Virus record (IMG/VR): IMGVR_UViG_3300025326_000166
Location: 1 to 28,586 of that record
Source of the DNA: a virus
DNA length: 28,586 bases
Strand: one strand, 5' to 3'
Shown here: positions 1 through 7,424 of the stretch, piece by piece
Layout: each line of letters begins with the position of its first letter
Numbering within the stretch: the stretch's first letter is position 1
The notes under the pieces: model-generated
Databases searched by the model: none
Seen by the model: only the letters and a program-made list of their open reading frames with translations
Told to the model about the DNA's origin: nothing
Position numbers and translations under genes: made by a program

Positions 1-79
1 CAGACAAAGGCGCGGCCGCACTTTCGAAGGCTCTAGGATTTCATACCGAATCATACAAATCAGTCTGCGAGGCGATCGT

Positions 80-616
80 ATGGCCAGAGGGGGGAAACGG
101 CTGGGCTCGGGACGGAAGCCCCACACGCGACGTGAGCGGTGGCTTGGGGGCAATGCGGGGCGTCGGCCGCCGCTCATGTTGGTGGCGCCGGAGCGGTCTG
201 GCGCGGCATCTGAGGACGTGGTCGAGCCGGTGCGGGCCGAGGCGGGGGTGCTCTTACCGGAGGCGCGGGTCTATTGGGCGCGCTGGGCACCACTGGCGCA
301 TCGGCGGGGGACACTCCATGCGGACACCCTGCCGGGGTTTGTGCTGCTGTGCGAGACCGCCCATCGGGCCGCGGTGCTGTGGGCGTGCATCGAGGCGCGG
401 GGGTACGAGCAGGAGCGGGTGACGATCGACGGCGCGGGACAGGAGCATCGGGAGTGTCGCGCGAATAGCCTCCTGTCGCATTGGCGGGCGCTGATGGTGC
501 GGGTCGAGCAGCTCCAGGCGCGCTATGGGCTGGCGGCCGACGGCAGGGTGCCGGTCGCCGCGCCAGTCCCGGACGACGAGGAGGCGCGGCTTGCCCGATT
601 GCTCGCCGTCCAGTGA
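80..616 (+). CDS. terS: Terminase small subunit (P27 type)
   Basis: This is a likely small terminase of 178 residues, which would recognise the phage DNA and hand it to the large subunit for packaging. The N-terminus has the basic, glycine-rich GGKRLGSGRKP signature typical of P27-family small terminases (residues 4-14). The middle is a helical stretch (about 60-150) of the kind that forms the oligomerising and DNA-binding part. The C-terminus is acidic (PDDEEARLARLL). Start ATG 80 has GAGG at 69-72. The gene overlaps the large terminase, whose best start (TTG 591) lies inside it. Family assignment rests on the N-terminal signature and on position directly before a clear large terminase. Confidence 0.85.
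   Translation: MARGGKRLGSGRKPHTRRERWLGGNAGRRPPLMLVAPERSGAASEDVVEPVRAEAGVLLPEARVYWARWAPLAHRRGTLHADTLPGFVLLCETAHRAAVLWACIEARGYEQERVTIDGAGQEHRECRANSLLSHWRALMVRVEQLQARYGLAADGRVPVAAPVPDDEEARLARLLAVQ
579..584 (+). promoter_or_regulatory. Ribosome binding site that sets the large terminase start
   Basis: AGGAGG lies six bases before TTG 591, in frame with the large terminase and inside the 3' end of the small terminase gene. The ATG at 525 would add residues unlike the family, and TTG 618 lacks a good site. TTG 591 with a 26-base gene overlap is therefore the best-supported start. Confidence 0.6.
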
Positions 617-2276
617 TTTGGTCACGGTCTATGCCCAGCGGGTCATCGAGGGGCTGGTGCCGGCGGGCAAATGGCAGCGGGCGGCGTGCGCGCGGCATCT
701 GGCGGATCTGGCGCAGATGGCGGCCGGGGGGCCGTGGGTGTTTCGGCCGGCCTTGGCCGACAAAGCCTTCGGCATTTTCCAGCTCTATCGGCACTACAAA
801 GGCGAGTGGGCGGGGCAGCCGATTCAGCTCGAGCCGTGGCAGCAGTTTGTGATCGGCTCGCTCATGGGCTGGGTCGATCGGGCGACTGGGCGGCGGCGTT
901 TTCGGAATGCGTTTGTCGAACTTCCGAGGGGCAACGGCAAATCGACGATAGCGGGCGGACTCCTCGTGCTCTTCGCGTTCTTTCTGGACGAGGGCGGCGC
1001 GGAGGCGTACTCGGTCGCCACGAAAAAAGATCAGGCGCGGATCTGCTTCCAGGCGGGTCGGCAGATGATGTTGCGCTCGAAGGCGCTGAAGGCCCACGCC
1101 ACGATCGGGAAGCACAACATCCATAATGCGGCGAGCGAATCGAAGATGGAGCCGCTCGGCGCCGATGCCGATACGCTCGATGGGCTCCGGCCGTTTCTCG
1201 TCGTGGTCGATGAAGTCCACAAATTGAAATCGCCGGACGTGATCGAAGTGATGGAGTCGGGCATGGGGACGCGGCTCGATCCGCTGCTCTTCGAGATCAC
1301 GACCGCGGGCATGGATGATCACAGTGTCTACGGGCAGCATTACACGCTCAGCACGCGGGTGCTCGAGGGCACACTGGATCTGCCCTCCTGGTTCGCCTTC
1401 ATCGCGGCCGCCGATCGGGACGATGACTGGACGAGTGAAGCGACCTGGCGGAAGGCGAACCCGAATTACGGCATCTCCGTGAAGCCGGAGTTTCTCCACA
1501 CGGAATGCGCCAAGGCGCTGGCGAATCCCGCCGAGCAAGCGAAGTTCCGTCGGTTCTATCTGGGGCAGCAGGTCCAAGCGCAAGAGGCGTATTTCTCCGT
1601 GCCCGATTGGCAGGCGTGTCCGCCGTTACCGAGCGAGAGCGAATTACGCGCGTGGCCGTGCTGGCTGGGCTTCGACCTGTCAAGTACGACGGACATCACG
1701 GCGGCCGCGCTCGTCTGGAAGATGCCTGACGAGGAGTTCGCGGTGCGGCCGATCTTCTGGCTGCCCGACGACACGCTCGAGGATCGGAGCCAGGAGGATC
1801 GGATATCGTATCGCCAGTGGGCGCGAGAGGGATGGCTGCACACGACGGCCGGCCGGACGATCGATCGCCAGCAGGTGCGCCGGCAGCTCGTGGCGGTCGC
1901 GCGCGAGTGGCGCGTGAGAGAACTCTGTACCGACCCCTGGCAAATGCATGAACTCGGCCCCCAGCTCGCGGACGAGGATCAGGTGCCCGTGACGTTCGTG
2001 CCTCAGCGGTACGAGAAACTGAGCGAGCCGATGAAAATGCTGCAAGGGAGAATCCTTGAGCGTCGCATCCGGCACGACCATAATCCGCTGATGGCCGTCA
2101 TGGTCGGCAATGTGACGGCGCGGCCCGACGATCGGGGCAATGTCTTGACCAGCAAACGCCGCTCACGGGGGCGGATTGACGGTGTGCAGGCCCTCCTGAA
2201 TGCCGTCGCGCAGATCCCGACCGCGACCGCGTCCCCGGTGCGGATCTTCGTGGCGGGTCGCCGGCCGAGTGGGTAG
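591..2276 (+). CDS. terL: Terminase large subunit (Terminase_1 type)
   Basis: The packaging motor and nuclease, 561 residues from TTG 591. The ATPase domain carries a Walker A (ELPRGNGKST, about 943-972) and a Walker B with catalytic acid (FLVVVDEVHKLK, about 1195-1230). The nuclease domain has GFDLSSTTD (about 1669-1695) and a second acid in RELCTDPW. The C-terminus shows the family's conserved NP...VGNVTARPDDRGN...K...RIDG pattern, with IDG at about 2175-2183. The typical N-terminus (VTVYAQRVIEG...ACARHL) begins just after the chosen start. Length fits the family. It ends in TAG directly followed by the ATG of the next gene. Confidence 0.95.
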   Translation: MPDCSPSSDLVTVYAQRVIEGLVPAGKWQRAACARHLADLAQMAAGGPWVFRPALADKAFGIFQLYRHYKGEWAGQPIQLEPWQQFVIGSLMGWVDRATGRRRFRNAFVELPRGNGKSTIAGGLLVLFAFFLDEGGAEAYSVATKKDQARICFQAGRQMMLRSKALKAHATIGKHNIHNAASESKMEPLGADADTLDGLRPFLVVVDEVHKLKSPDVIEVMESGMGTRLDPLLFEITTAGMDDHSVYGQHYTLSTRVLEGTLDLPSWFAFIAAADRDDDWTSEATWRKANPNYGISVKPEFLHTECAKALANPAEQAKFRRFYLGQQVQAQEAYFSVPDWQACPPLPSESELRAWPCWLGFDLSSTTDITAAALVWKMPDEEFAVRPIFWLPDDTLEDRSQEDRISYRQWAREGWLHTTAGRTIDRQQVRRQLVAVAREWRVRELCTDPWQMHELGPQLADEDQVPVTFVPQRYEKLSEPMKMLQGRILERRIRHDHNPLMAVMVGNVTARPDDRGNVLTSKRRSRGRIDGVQALLNAVAQIPTATASPVRIFVAGRRPSG

Positions 2277-2480
2277 ATGTCGGGCAAACTGCGCGCCGAA
2301 GCGCCGAGTCATCCGGTGCCGATCCGGCTCTCGCCGCGAGAGTTGCGGCAAGCGGCGGAAGCCGCCCAGCGGAATCATATGACGGTCTCGGCTTTCATCC
2401 GGGAGGCGATTGTGTCGGCGACGCTGGAATGTCTGGAGCCCTTCCCAGACGACGAGCATCACCCGCGCTGCCAACCCTAA
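2277..2480 (+). CDS. Small ribbon-helix-helix-like protein
   Basis: A 67-residue protein starting on the base after the large terminase stop. Residues about 14-46 look like an Arc/CopG ribbon-helix-helix unit: a strand (PVPIRLSP), a helix (ELRQAAEAAQRNH), then MTVSAFIREAIVSA as the second helix. Such dimers bind DNA and commonly act as repressors. Between terminase and capsid genes it could regulate late transcription or assist DNA recognition during packaging; neither is shown. The acidic, His-rich tail (PDDEHHPRCQP) has no recognised role. The fold call is moderate and the role unknown. Confidence 0.6.
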   Translation: MSGKLRAEAPSHPVPIRLSPRELRQAAEAAQRNHMTVSAFIREAIVSATLECLEPFPDDEHHPRCQP

Positions 2481-2529
2481 CGTATTACGTGATTCCCTTT
2501 CCCCCTGACACTGCGGCCTCAGTGGTCGC

Positions 2530-4500
2530 ATGCAGCGGGCCTATTCCCTTCTCACGCTGAAATCGCTCGACGACGAGCAGCGGCTGCTCGAGGGTATCGC
2601 CACGACACCCTCGATGGATCGTTCGGAGGATATCGTCGAGTCGTCGGGCGCGGTCTTTCATCTCCCGCTCCCGCTCCTCTGGCAGCACGGCTCCGATCCC
2701 TTCGTCGGTAGAACGCCCGTCGGCCATGTGATCGCGGCGACACCCCGATCCGATGGCATTCCGGTGCGGATTCAGATGGCGCGCACCGACGAGCCGGGCC
2801 GGCTGCGTGACATCTTGGATTTTGCCTGGCAGGCCGTGGCACATCAGCTCGTGCGCGGGCTCTCGATTGGGTTTCACGCCCTCGAACCGCCCGAGGCCAT
2901 CAAGGGCACGTTCGGGTTTCGCTACAAGAAATGGGAATGGGTGGAACTCTCGGCGGTGACGATCCCCGCCAATAGCGCAGCCACCATCACCACCATCAAG
3001 GCCATTGCTGCACAGGATCTGACCGCGTCAGGTCAGGGTCCGGTGCGGGTCGTTCGGTCCTCGGCCGGCGTTGCGGCCGTTTCCCGTGCAGGGCAGATCA
3101 TGAAGAAAACCTTTCAGGAACAGATCACCGAGTTCGAGGCGACGCGGGCGGCGAAAGATGCCGAGCGCGTGGTGCTCATGACGAAGGCGGCGGACGCGGG
3201 CGAAACGCTCGATGCGGCCGCGGCCGAACAGTACGACACGTTGACGGACGAGATTCGCGCGGTCGATGCGCATCTGAAGCGGTTGCGTGACCTCGAAGAG
3301 TCCAACCAGGGCGCGGCGCGGCCGGTGGCCGGCGCGTCGTTCGCGGACGGGGCGGCCAGTCGCGCGCCGGTCATTCAGGTTAAAGAGACCCTGCCGCCGG
3401 GCCACGAGTTCGCCCGCATGGTGATGTGCAAGGCGCACGCCTATCTCGAGCACATGAGCCCAGTGGAACTCGCGAAGGCGCGGTACCCGGATTCGCCGCG
3501 CATCCACCAGTACCTCCAGCGTGGAGCGGTCCCGGCGGCGACGACGGGGACGGCGGTCTGGGCCGGCGCGCTCGTGGACCCGACGAATCTTGCGGGCGAG
3601 TTCATCGAGTTCCTCCGGCCGCAGACGATCATCGGCAAGTTCGGCACGGGGGGGATTCCGTCCCTCCGGCGCGTGCCGTTCAACGTGCGCGTGATCGGCC
3701 AGATCTCTGGCGGAGAGGGCTACTGGGTGGGCCAGGGCGCGCCGAAGCCGCTCACCAGCTTCCAGGTGGCCCCGACGACGCTCACCTGGGCGAAGGTCGC
3801 CAACATCGCTGTCCTGACCGAGGAGATCGTGCGATTCTCCTCGCCGTCGGCTGAAGCATTGGTGCGCGACGAACTCGCGCGGGCGTTGATTGAACGGCTG
3901 GATGTCGATTTCGTCGATCCGGCGAAGGCCGCCTCGGCGAATGTCTCGCCGGCCTCGATCACAAATGGGCTGACGGCCCTGACCTCGGCGGGCACCGGAG
4001 CTGACAATGCGCGGACCGACCTCCAGAACCTGCTCGAGACGTTCATCCTCGCCAACATCGACCCGACCAGCCTCGTGCTGATCATGCCGAACACGTTGGC
4101 GTTGGCGCTGTCGCTGATGGTGAACAGCCTCGGGCAAGCGGAGTTCCCCGGTCTGACGATGCGGGGTGGCACGCTCCAGGGCATCCCGGTCATCACCTCG
4201 CAGTATGCGGCGAATCAGAGCGGGGGCGGGAATCTGGTGATCGCGGTCAACGCGTCGGACATCTTCCTGTCGGATGACGGGCAGGTGACGATCGACATGA
4301 GCCGCGAAGCCTCGCTCGAAATGCTCGACAACCCGACGAACAACAGCGCGACGTCGACGGCGACGAGTGCCGTGTCCATGTGGCAGACGAACTCGATCGC
4401 CCTCCGGGCCGAGCGGTTCATCAATTGGGCGAAGCGGCGCGCCGATGCCGTCGCCTACATGGATGACGTGAACTGGGGATCGATCGGATCGCCGAGCTAG
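2530..4500 (+). CDS. Prohead protease fused to HK97-fold major capsid protein
   Basis: One uninterrupted 656-residue frame holds two normally separate products. Residues 1-165 match the S78-type (HK97) prohead protease: His53 in LWQHG, Ser112 in VRGLSIGF, and WVELSAVTIPAN at about 137-148. Residues 191-275 form a charged coiled-coil region like the delta (scaffolding) domain of HK97 capsid precursors. Residues from about 290 to 656 are a Phage_capsid-type shell protein (PTNLAGEFIEFLRPQ, GYWVGQGAPKPLTSF, NVAVLTEE-like NIAVLTEEIVRFSS, GTLQGIPVITS). Autoprocessing between the parts would be expected. Met191 (ATG 3100, weak GGGCAG upstream) could also start separate capsid synthesis. No strong ribosome site precedes ATG 2530. 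Confidence 0.92.
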   Translation: MQRAYSLLTLKSLDDEQRLLEGIATTPSMDRSEDIVESSGAVFHLPLPLLWQHGSDPFVGRTPVGHVIAATPRSDGIPVRIQMARTDEPGRLRDILDFAWQAVAHQLVRGLSIGFHALEPPEAIKGTFGFRYKKWEWVELSAVTIPANSAATITTIKAIAAQDLTASGQGPVRVVRSSAGVAAVSRAGQIMKKTFQEQITEFEATRAAKDAERVVLMTKAADAGETLDAAAAEQYDTLTDEIRAVDAHLKRLRDLEESNQGAARPVAGASFADGAASRAPVIQVKETLPPGHEFARMVMCKAHAYLEHMSPVELAKARYPDSPRIHQYLQRGAVPAATTGTAVWAGALVDPTNLAGEFIEFLRPQTIIGKFGTGGIPSLRRVPFNVRVIGQISGGEGYWVGQGAPKPLTSFQVAPTTLTWAKVANIAVLTEEIVRFSSPSAEALVRDELARALIERLDVDFVDPAKAASANVSPASITNGLTALTSAGTGADNARTDLQNLLETFILANIDPTSLVLIMPNTLALALSLMVNSLGQAEFPGLTMRGGTLQGIPVITSQYAANQSGGGNLVIAVNASDIFLSDDGQVTIDMSREASLEMLDNPTNNSATSTATSAVSMWQTNSIALRAERFINWAKRRADAVAYMDDVNWGSIGSPS

Positions 4501-4510
4501 TCCCGTGAGT

Positions 4511-4547
4511 GCCCCGCCGCTGTGAGCGCACGCTCCGGCGGCGGGGC
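4511..4547 (+). terminator. Strong GC hairpin after the capsid gene (possible attenuator)
   Basis: GCCCCGCCGC (4511-4520) and GCGGCGGGGC (4538-4547) are perfect inverted repeats with a 17-base loop. It lies in the 54-base gap just after the capsid stop. No T-run follows, so it is not a classic intrinsic terminator. It could pause transcription, protect the capsid mRNA 3' end, or limit read-through to downstream genes. It also ends close before the GTG start of the next gene and could affect its translation. Confidence 0.5.
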
Positions 4548-4554
4548 GTGATGT

Positions 4555-4809
4555 GTGGCAGGGATGACTGACGCGCGTGTGGCCGTCGTGGCCCTCAAAC
4601 CCTTCGCGTATCGTGGCCAATCGGTTGCGGCCGGGGAGCTCTGTCTCGTGCGGCCGATTGAAGCGGCGGCGCTGCTCTATCGGCGGCAGGCGCGCTGGGT
4701 CCAGGAGGACGAGGCCGCGGGCGTCTATGCGCGTCGGGATCTGGTCGCGGACGAGCCCAGCGTGCGCGGACGAGCCCAGCGACCGAGACGGCCTCCAGAA
4801 GCGTCATGA
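4555..4809 (+). CDS. Hypothetical small phage protein
   Basis: An 84-residue protein from GTG 4555 (a nearby ATG at 4564 is an alternative). The first half has a compact, probably beta-rich pattern (ALKPFAYRGQSVAAGELCLV, then IEAAALLYRRQARWV). This resembles small proteins found beside capsid and portal genes in other tailed phages, of no assigned function. The C-terminus is Arg/Pro-rich and probably disordered. The stop overlaps the portal start as ATGA (4806-4809), so the two are probably translationally coupled. A head-associated role is inferred from position only. Confidence 0.65.
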   Translation: MAGMTDARVAVVALKPFAYRGQSVAAGELCLVRPIEAAALLYRRQARWVQEDEAAGVYARRDLVADEPSVRGRAQRPRRPPEAS

Positions 4810-6167
4810 CCGTGTTCGGCTTCACGATTACGCGTCAGAAACAGATCCCGGCCGTCCTTTCGTCTCCCGAGGCGCGGGGCGGCTGGTGGCCGGTCGTGCG
4901 CGAAGGCTTCAGCGGCGCGTGGCAGCGCGGGATCGAACTCCGACCGGAGAACGTGCTGACGTTCTATGCGGTCTATGCGTGCGTCACGCTGATCGCCTCG
5001 GACATCGCGAAACTGCGTCTCACGCTCCAGCAGCAGGATGCCGATGGTATCTGGCAGGAGACGGAGAGCCCAGCCTTCTCTCCGGTGCTGCTGAAACCTA
5101 ATCGGTATCAGACCCGAATTAAGTTTATCGAACAATGGATGACCTCGAAGCTCATTCATGGCAACACGTACGTGCTGAAGCAGCGCGATCTCCGGCGCGT
5201 GGTGAGGGCGCTCTATGTGCTCGACGCCCAGCGCGTGCGGGCGCTCGTGGCCCCGGATGGGGCCGTCTATTACGCGCTCCAGCAGGACGATCTGGTGGGC
5301 GTGGCCTCCCAGGTTACGGTGCCGGCGAGCGAGATCATTCACGATGTCATGGTCCCGCTCTATCATCCGCTCGTCGGCGTGTCGCCGCTTAGTGCCGGGC
5401 TCTTGCCCGCGGTCCAAGGTTTGCGCATCCAGCGGAACTCCTCGAACTTTTTCGCCAACGGATCGCAGCCTGGCGGGCTCCTGACCGCGCCGGGGACCGT
5501 GTCCTCCGAGGACGCGCAAGAAATCCGACGCATCTGGGACACGGAATACACCGGGGACAATGCGGGCAAGGTGGCCGTGTTGGGAAATGGGCTGAAGTAC
5601 GAATCGATGACGATCAACGCCGTCGATGCGGAACTCGTGAAACAGCTCAAGCTCTCTGCCGAAAACGTCTGCGCCGTGTACAAAGTGCCCGCGCACATGG
5701 TGGGCGTGGCCCCCGCGCCCGCCTACACGAACGTCGAGGCGCTGAATCTCCAGTACTACACGCAGTGTTTGCAGAATCCGATCGAGTGCATTGAAAGTCT
5801 GCTCGACGACGGCTTGTCATTGCCCGCGAAGTACGGCACCGAGTTCGATCTCGATGATTTGCTCCGCATGGATACCGCCTCGCGCATCAAGGCGGCGGCC
5901 GAGGCGATTGGCGGCGGGGGGATGTCCCCGAATGAATCGCGGCGGCGCTTTCTGCACCTCGGCCCCGTGGAGGGCGGCGACGGACCGTATCTCCAGCAGC
6001 AGAATTATTCCTTAGCGGCGCTGGCGAAGCGCGACGCGAAGGCCGATCCCTTCAGTGCTGGGACGACCTCCTCTCCAGCCACGGAGATGGACGAGGAGAT
6101 GTCCGAGGAGATGATGGCCGCCGCGATTCGGGGGACCATCACGAAAGCCTGTCATGACCTCGCCTGA
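4806..6167 (+). CDS. Portal protein (HK97 family)
   Basis: A 453-residue portal subunit, the 12-mer ring at one capsid vertex through which DNA passes. Family features are an N-terminal VYACVTLIASDIAKLRL segment, HGNTYVLKQR, a DVMVPLYHPLVGVSPL stretch (I-H-hydrophobic-P-L-x-G-x-S-P-L), NFFANGSQPGGLLTAPG, and the stem/wing region NAVDAELVKQLKLSAENVCAVYKVPAHMVGV. Length is in the usual range. The acidic C-terminus (EMDEEMSEEMM) is probably flexible. It follows the capsid gene instead of preceding the protease as in HK97. The end overlaps the collagen-like gene by 14 bases. Confidence 0.95.
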   Translation: MTVFGFTITRQKQIPAVLSSPEARGGWWPVVREGFSGAWQRGIELRPENVLTFYAVYACVTLIASDIAKLRLTLQQQDADGIWQETESPAFSPVLLKPNRYQTRIKFIEQWMTSKLIHGNTYVLKQRDLRRVVRALYVLDAQRVRALVAPDGAVYYALQQDDLVGVASQVTVPASEIIHDVMVPLYHPLVGVSPLSAGLLPAVQGLRIQRNSSNFFANGSQPGGLLTAPGTVSSEDAQEIRRIWDTEYTGDNAGKVAVLGNGLKYESMTINAVDAELVKQLKLSAENVCAVYKVPAHMVGVAPAPAYTNVEALNLQYYTQCLQNPIECIESLLDDGLSLPAKYGTEFDLDDLLRMDTASRIKAAAEAIGGGGMSPNESRRRFLHLGPVEGGDGPYLQQQNYSLAALAKRDAKADPFSAGTTSSPATEMDEEMSEEMMAAAIRGTITKACHDLA

Positions 6168-6801
6168 TTTGCAGATCGTGGCGGCCGCGACGGCCGACGC
6201 CGTGCGCGAGGTCTGTGCCCCGCTCCTGCGGCGCATCGCCGCCTTGGAAGCGCGGACGGTGGAGGCAGGACCGCCAGGACCGCCAGGACTTGCAGGTGAA
6301 CGAGGCCTTGACGGCCGTGATGGCCGCGACGGCCACGACGGGACGAACGGCAAGGATGGCCGCGATGGGGCAGACGGCGCGCCTGGGCCGATCGGCGAGC
6401 GAGGCGCCGATGGCCGCGACGGCCACGACGGGACGAACGGCAAGGATGGATTCGGCCTGGAGGATTTCTCCGTCGCTTACGACGGGGATCGCACGCTCTC
6501 ATTTCGCTTCATGCGTGGCGAGCTCGAGCGGTGTCAGATCGTGACCCTGCCGATGGTGATCTATCGCGGGGTGTTTGCCGAGGGGCAGACCTATGCGGTC
6601 GGCGATGCGGTGACGGCGGGCGGGTCCGTGTGGATCGCCAAGCAGGCGACCAGCGCGAAGCCGGGGCTGCCCTCAGAGGAGTCGCGTGCGTGGCAGCTCG
6701 CCGTGAAAAAGGGCCGCGATGGCCCGATGGGTCCGGCCGGGCCGCTCGGTCCGGCGGGACCGCGGGGCGAATCGGGCGCGCCCGGTCCTGTCCGCTATTA
6801 G
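6154..6801 (+). CDS. Collagen-like protein with carbohydrate-binding-like module
   Basis: A 215-residue protein. Residues 1-36 are helical and could nucleate a trimer. About 38-98 are uninterrupted Gly-X-Y triplets rich in Asp, Arg and Asn (GRDGHDGTNGKDG occurs twice). About 100-180 form a globular part with YRGVFAEGQTYAVGDAV...WIAKQATSAKPG...WQLAVKKG, the pattern of small CBM5/12-like modules seen in phage fibres. A second Gly-X-Y stretch (about 188-213) ends the chain. There is no signal peptide. It is probably a trimeric virion fibre or head/portal decoration. It sits between the portal and a glycosyltransferase cassette, which makes it a candidate glycan acceptor; that link is inference. 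Confidence 0.8.
   Translation: MTSPDLQIVAAATADAVREVCAPLLRRIAALEARTVEAGPPGPPGLAGERGLDGRDGRDGHDGTNGKDGRDGADGAPGPIGERGADGRDGHDGTNGKDGFGLEDFSVAYDGDRTLSFRFMRGELERCQIVTLPMVIYRGVFAEGQTYAVGDAVTAGGSVWIAKQATSAKPGLPSEESRAWQLAVKKGRDGPMGPAGPLGPAGPRGESGAPGPVRY
6319..6359 (+). repeat. 41-bp direct repeat, copy 1 (collagen-like gene)
   Basis: An exact 41-base segment that recurs 90 bases downstream at 6409-6449 in the same reading frame. Each copy encodes part of the Gly-X-Y region (GRDGHDGTNGKDG). Identity at silent positions indicates recent duplication, a possible route to changing fibre length. Confidence 0.9.
6409..6449 (+). repeat. 41-bp direct repeat, copy 2 (collagen-like gene)
   Basis: Second exact copy of the segment at 6319-6359. 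The 90-base offset equals ten Gly-X-Y triplets, so recombination between copies would stay in frame. Confidence 0.9.
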
Positions 6802-6812
6802 TCGGTCATGCC

Positions 6813-7424
6813 ATGCCGCAGGTCGCGCGTCTCTGGCCTGGGGAGACCGTCGTTGTTCTCGGGACCGGGCCGTCCTTGACCGTTGAGGATGTGGACTACT
6901 GTCGCACGAAAGCGCGCGTGATCGCCGTGAATGACGCCTATCACCTCGCGCCGTGGGCCGATGCGCTGTACGGCTGTGATGCGCAGTGGTGGCAATGGCA
7001 TCGTGGCGTCCCAGAGTTTACGGGGCCAAAGTGGGCGCTCGATCATTCAGCGTGGACGAAGTATCGCGCGATCTATCCGGACGTGCAGCGGCTCCGCAAC
7101 ACCGGATGGTCCGGGCTGGAGCATCTGCCGACCGGGCTCAAATCCGGCCGCAACTCCGGGTATCAGGCCATCAATCTCGCCGTGCATTACGGCGCGGCGC
7201 GGATTCTCCTTCTCGGATTCGACATGCAGGCGGCCAAAGACCGCAGTCATTTCTTCGGCGAGCACCCGAATCGCCAGCGGTCGCCGTACCCGCTCTTTCG
7301 GCACGCGTTTGATTCGCTGGTCAAACCGCTGGCTAAGATCGGCGTCGTCGTGCTGAATTGTTCTCGCTCGACGATGCTGACGGCGTTTCCGCGCGTGCCC
7401 TTGCGCGAGGCGTTGCCATGCTGA
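6813..7424 (+). CDS. DUF115/GT42-like glycan enzyme candidate
   Basis: A 203-residue protein from ATG 6813, the first in-frame ATG after the collagen-like stop. It opens with a nucleotide-binding-like turn VVVLGTGPSL (13-21). It continues with VIAVNDAYHL (36-45), ALYGCDAQWW (51-60), and a helix-strand unit SGYQAINLAVHYGAARILLLGFDM (115-138). This arrangement resembles DUF115/MptE-like proteins and the GT42 sialyltransferase fold (GxGPSL near the N-terminus; A...LGxxxIxLxGxDF later). Acceptor and donor are unknown. It is the first gene of the glycan cassette and overlaps the next by 7 bases. Other explanations include a non-catalytic sugar-nucleotide-binding protein. Confidence 0.6.
   Translation: MPQVARLWPGETVVVLGTGPSLTVEDVDYCRTKARVIAVNDAYHLAPWADALYGCDAQWWQWHRGVPEFTGPKWALDHSAWTKYRAIYPDVQRLRNTGWSGLEHLPTGLKSGRNSGYQAINLAVHYGAARILLLGFDMQAAKDRSHFFGEHPNRQRSPYPLFRHAFDSLVKPLAKIGVVVLNCSRSTMLTAFPRVPLREALPC

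Noticed and set aside
1-79. Promoter or gene end upstream of the small terminase
   Set aside because: The stretch is somewhat AT-richer, but no convincing -35/-10 pair or open frame with recognisable sequence can be supported.
174-1583. 469-codon open frame on the - strand
   Set aside because: It lies fully antisense to clear terminase genes. Its translation is Arg/Pro-rich without domains, as expected from the GC-rich codon pattern.
4511-4547. Classic intrinsic terminator
   Set aside because: The stem is strong but no T-run follows. It was reported only as a hairpin with uncertain role.
3028-4620. 530-codon open frame on the - strand
   Set aside because: It is antisense to the capsid gene, His/Arg-rich, with no recognisable domain or start signal; a shadow of biased codons.
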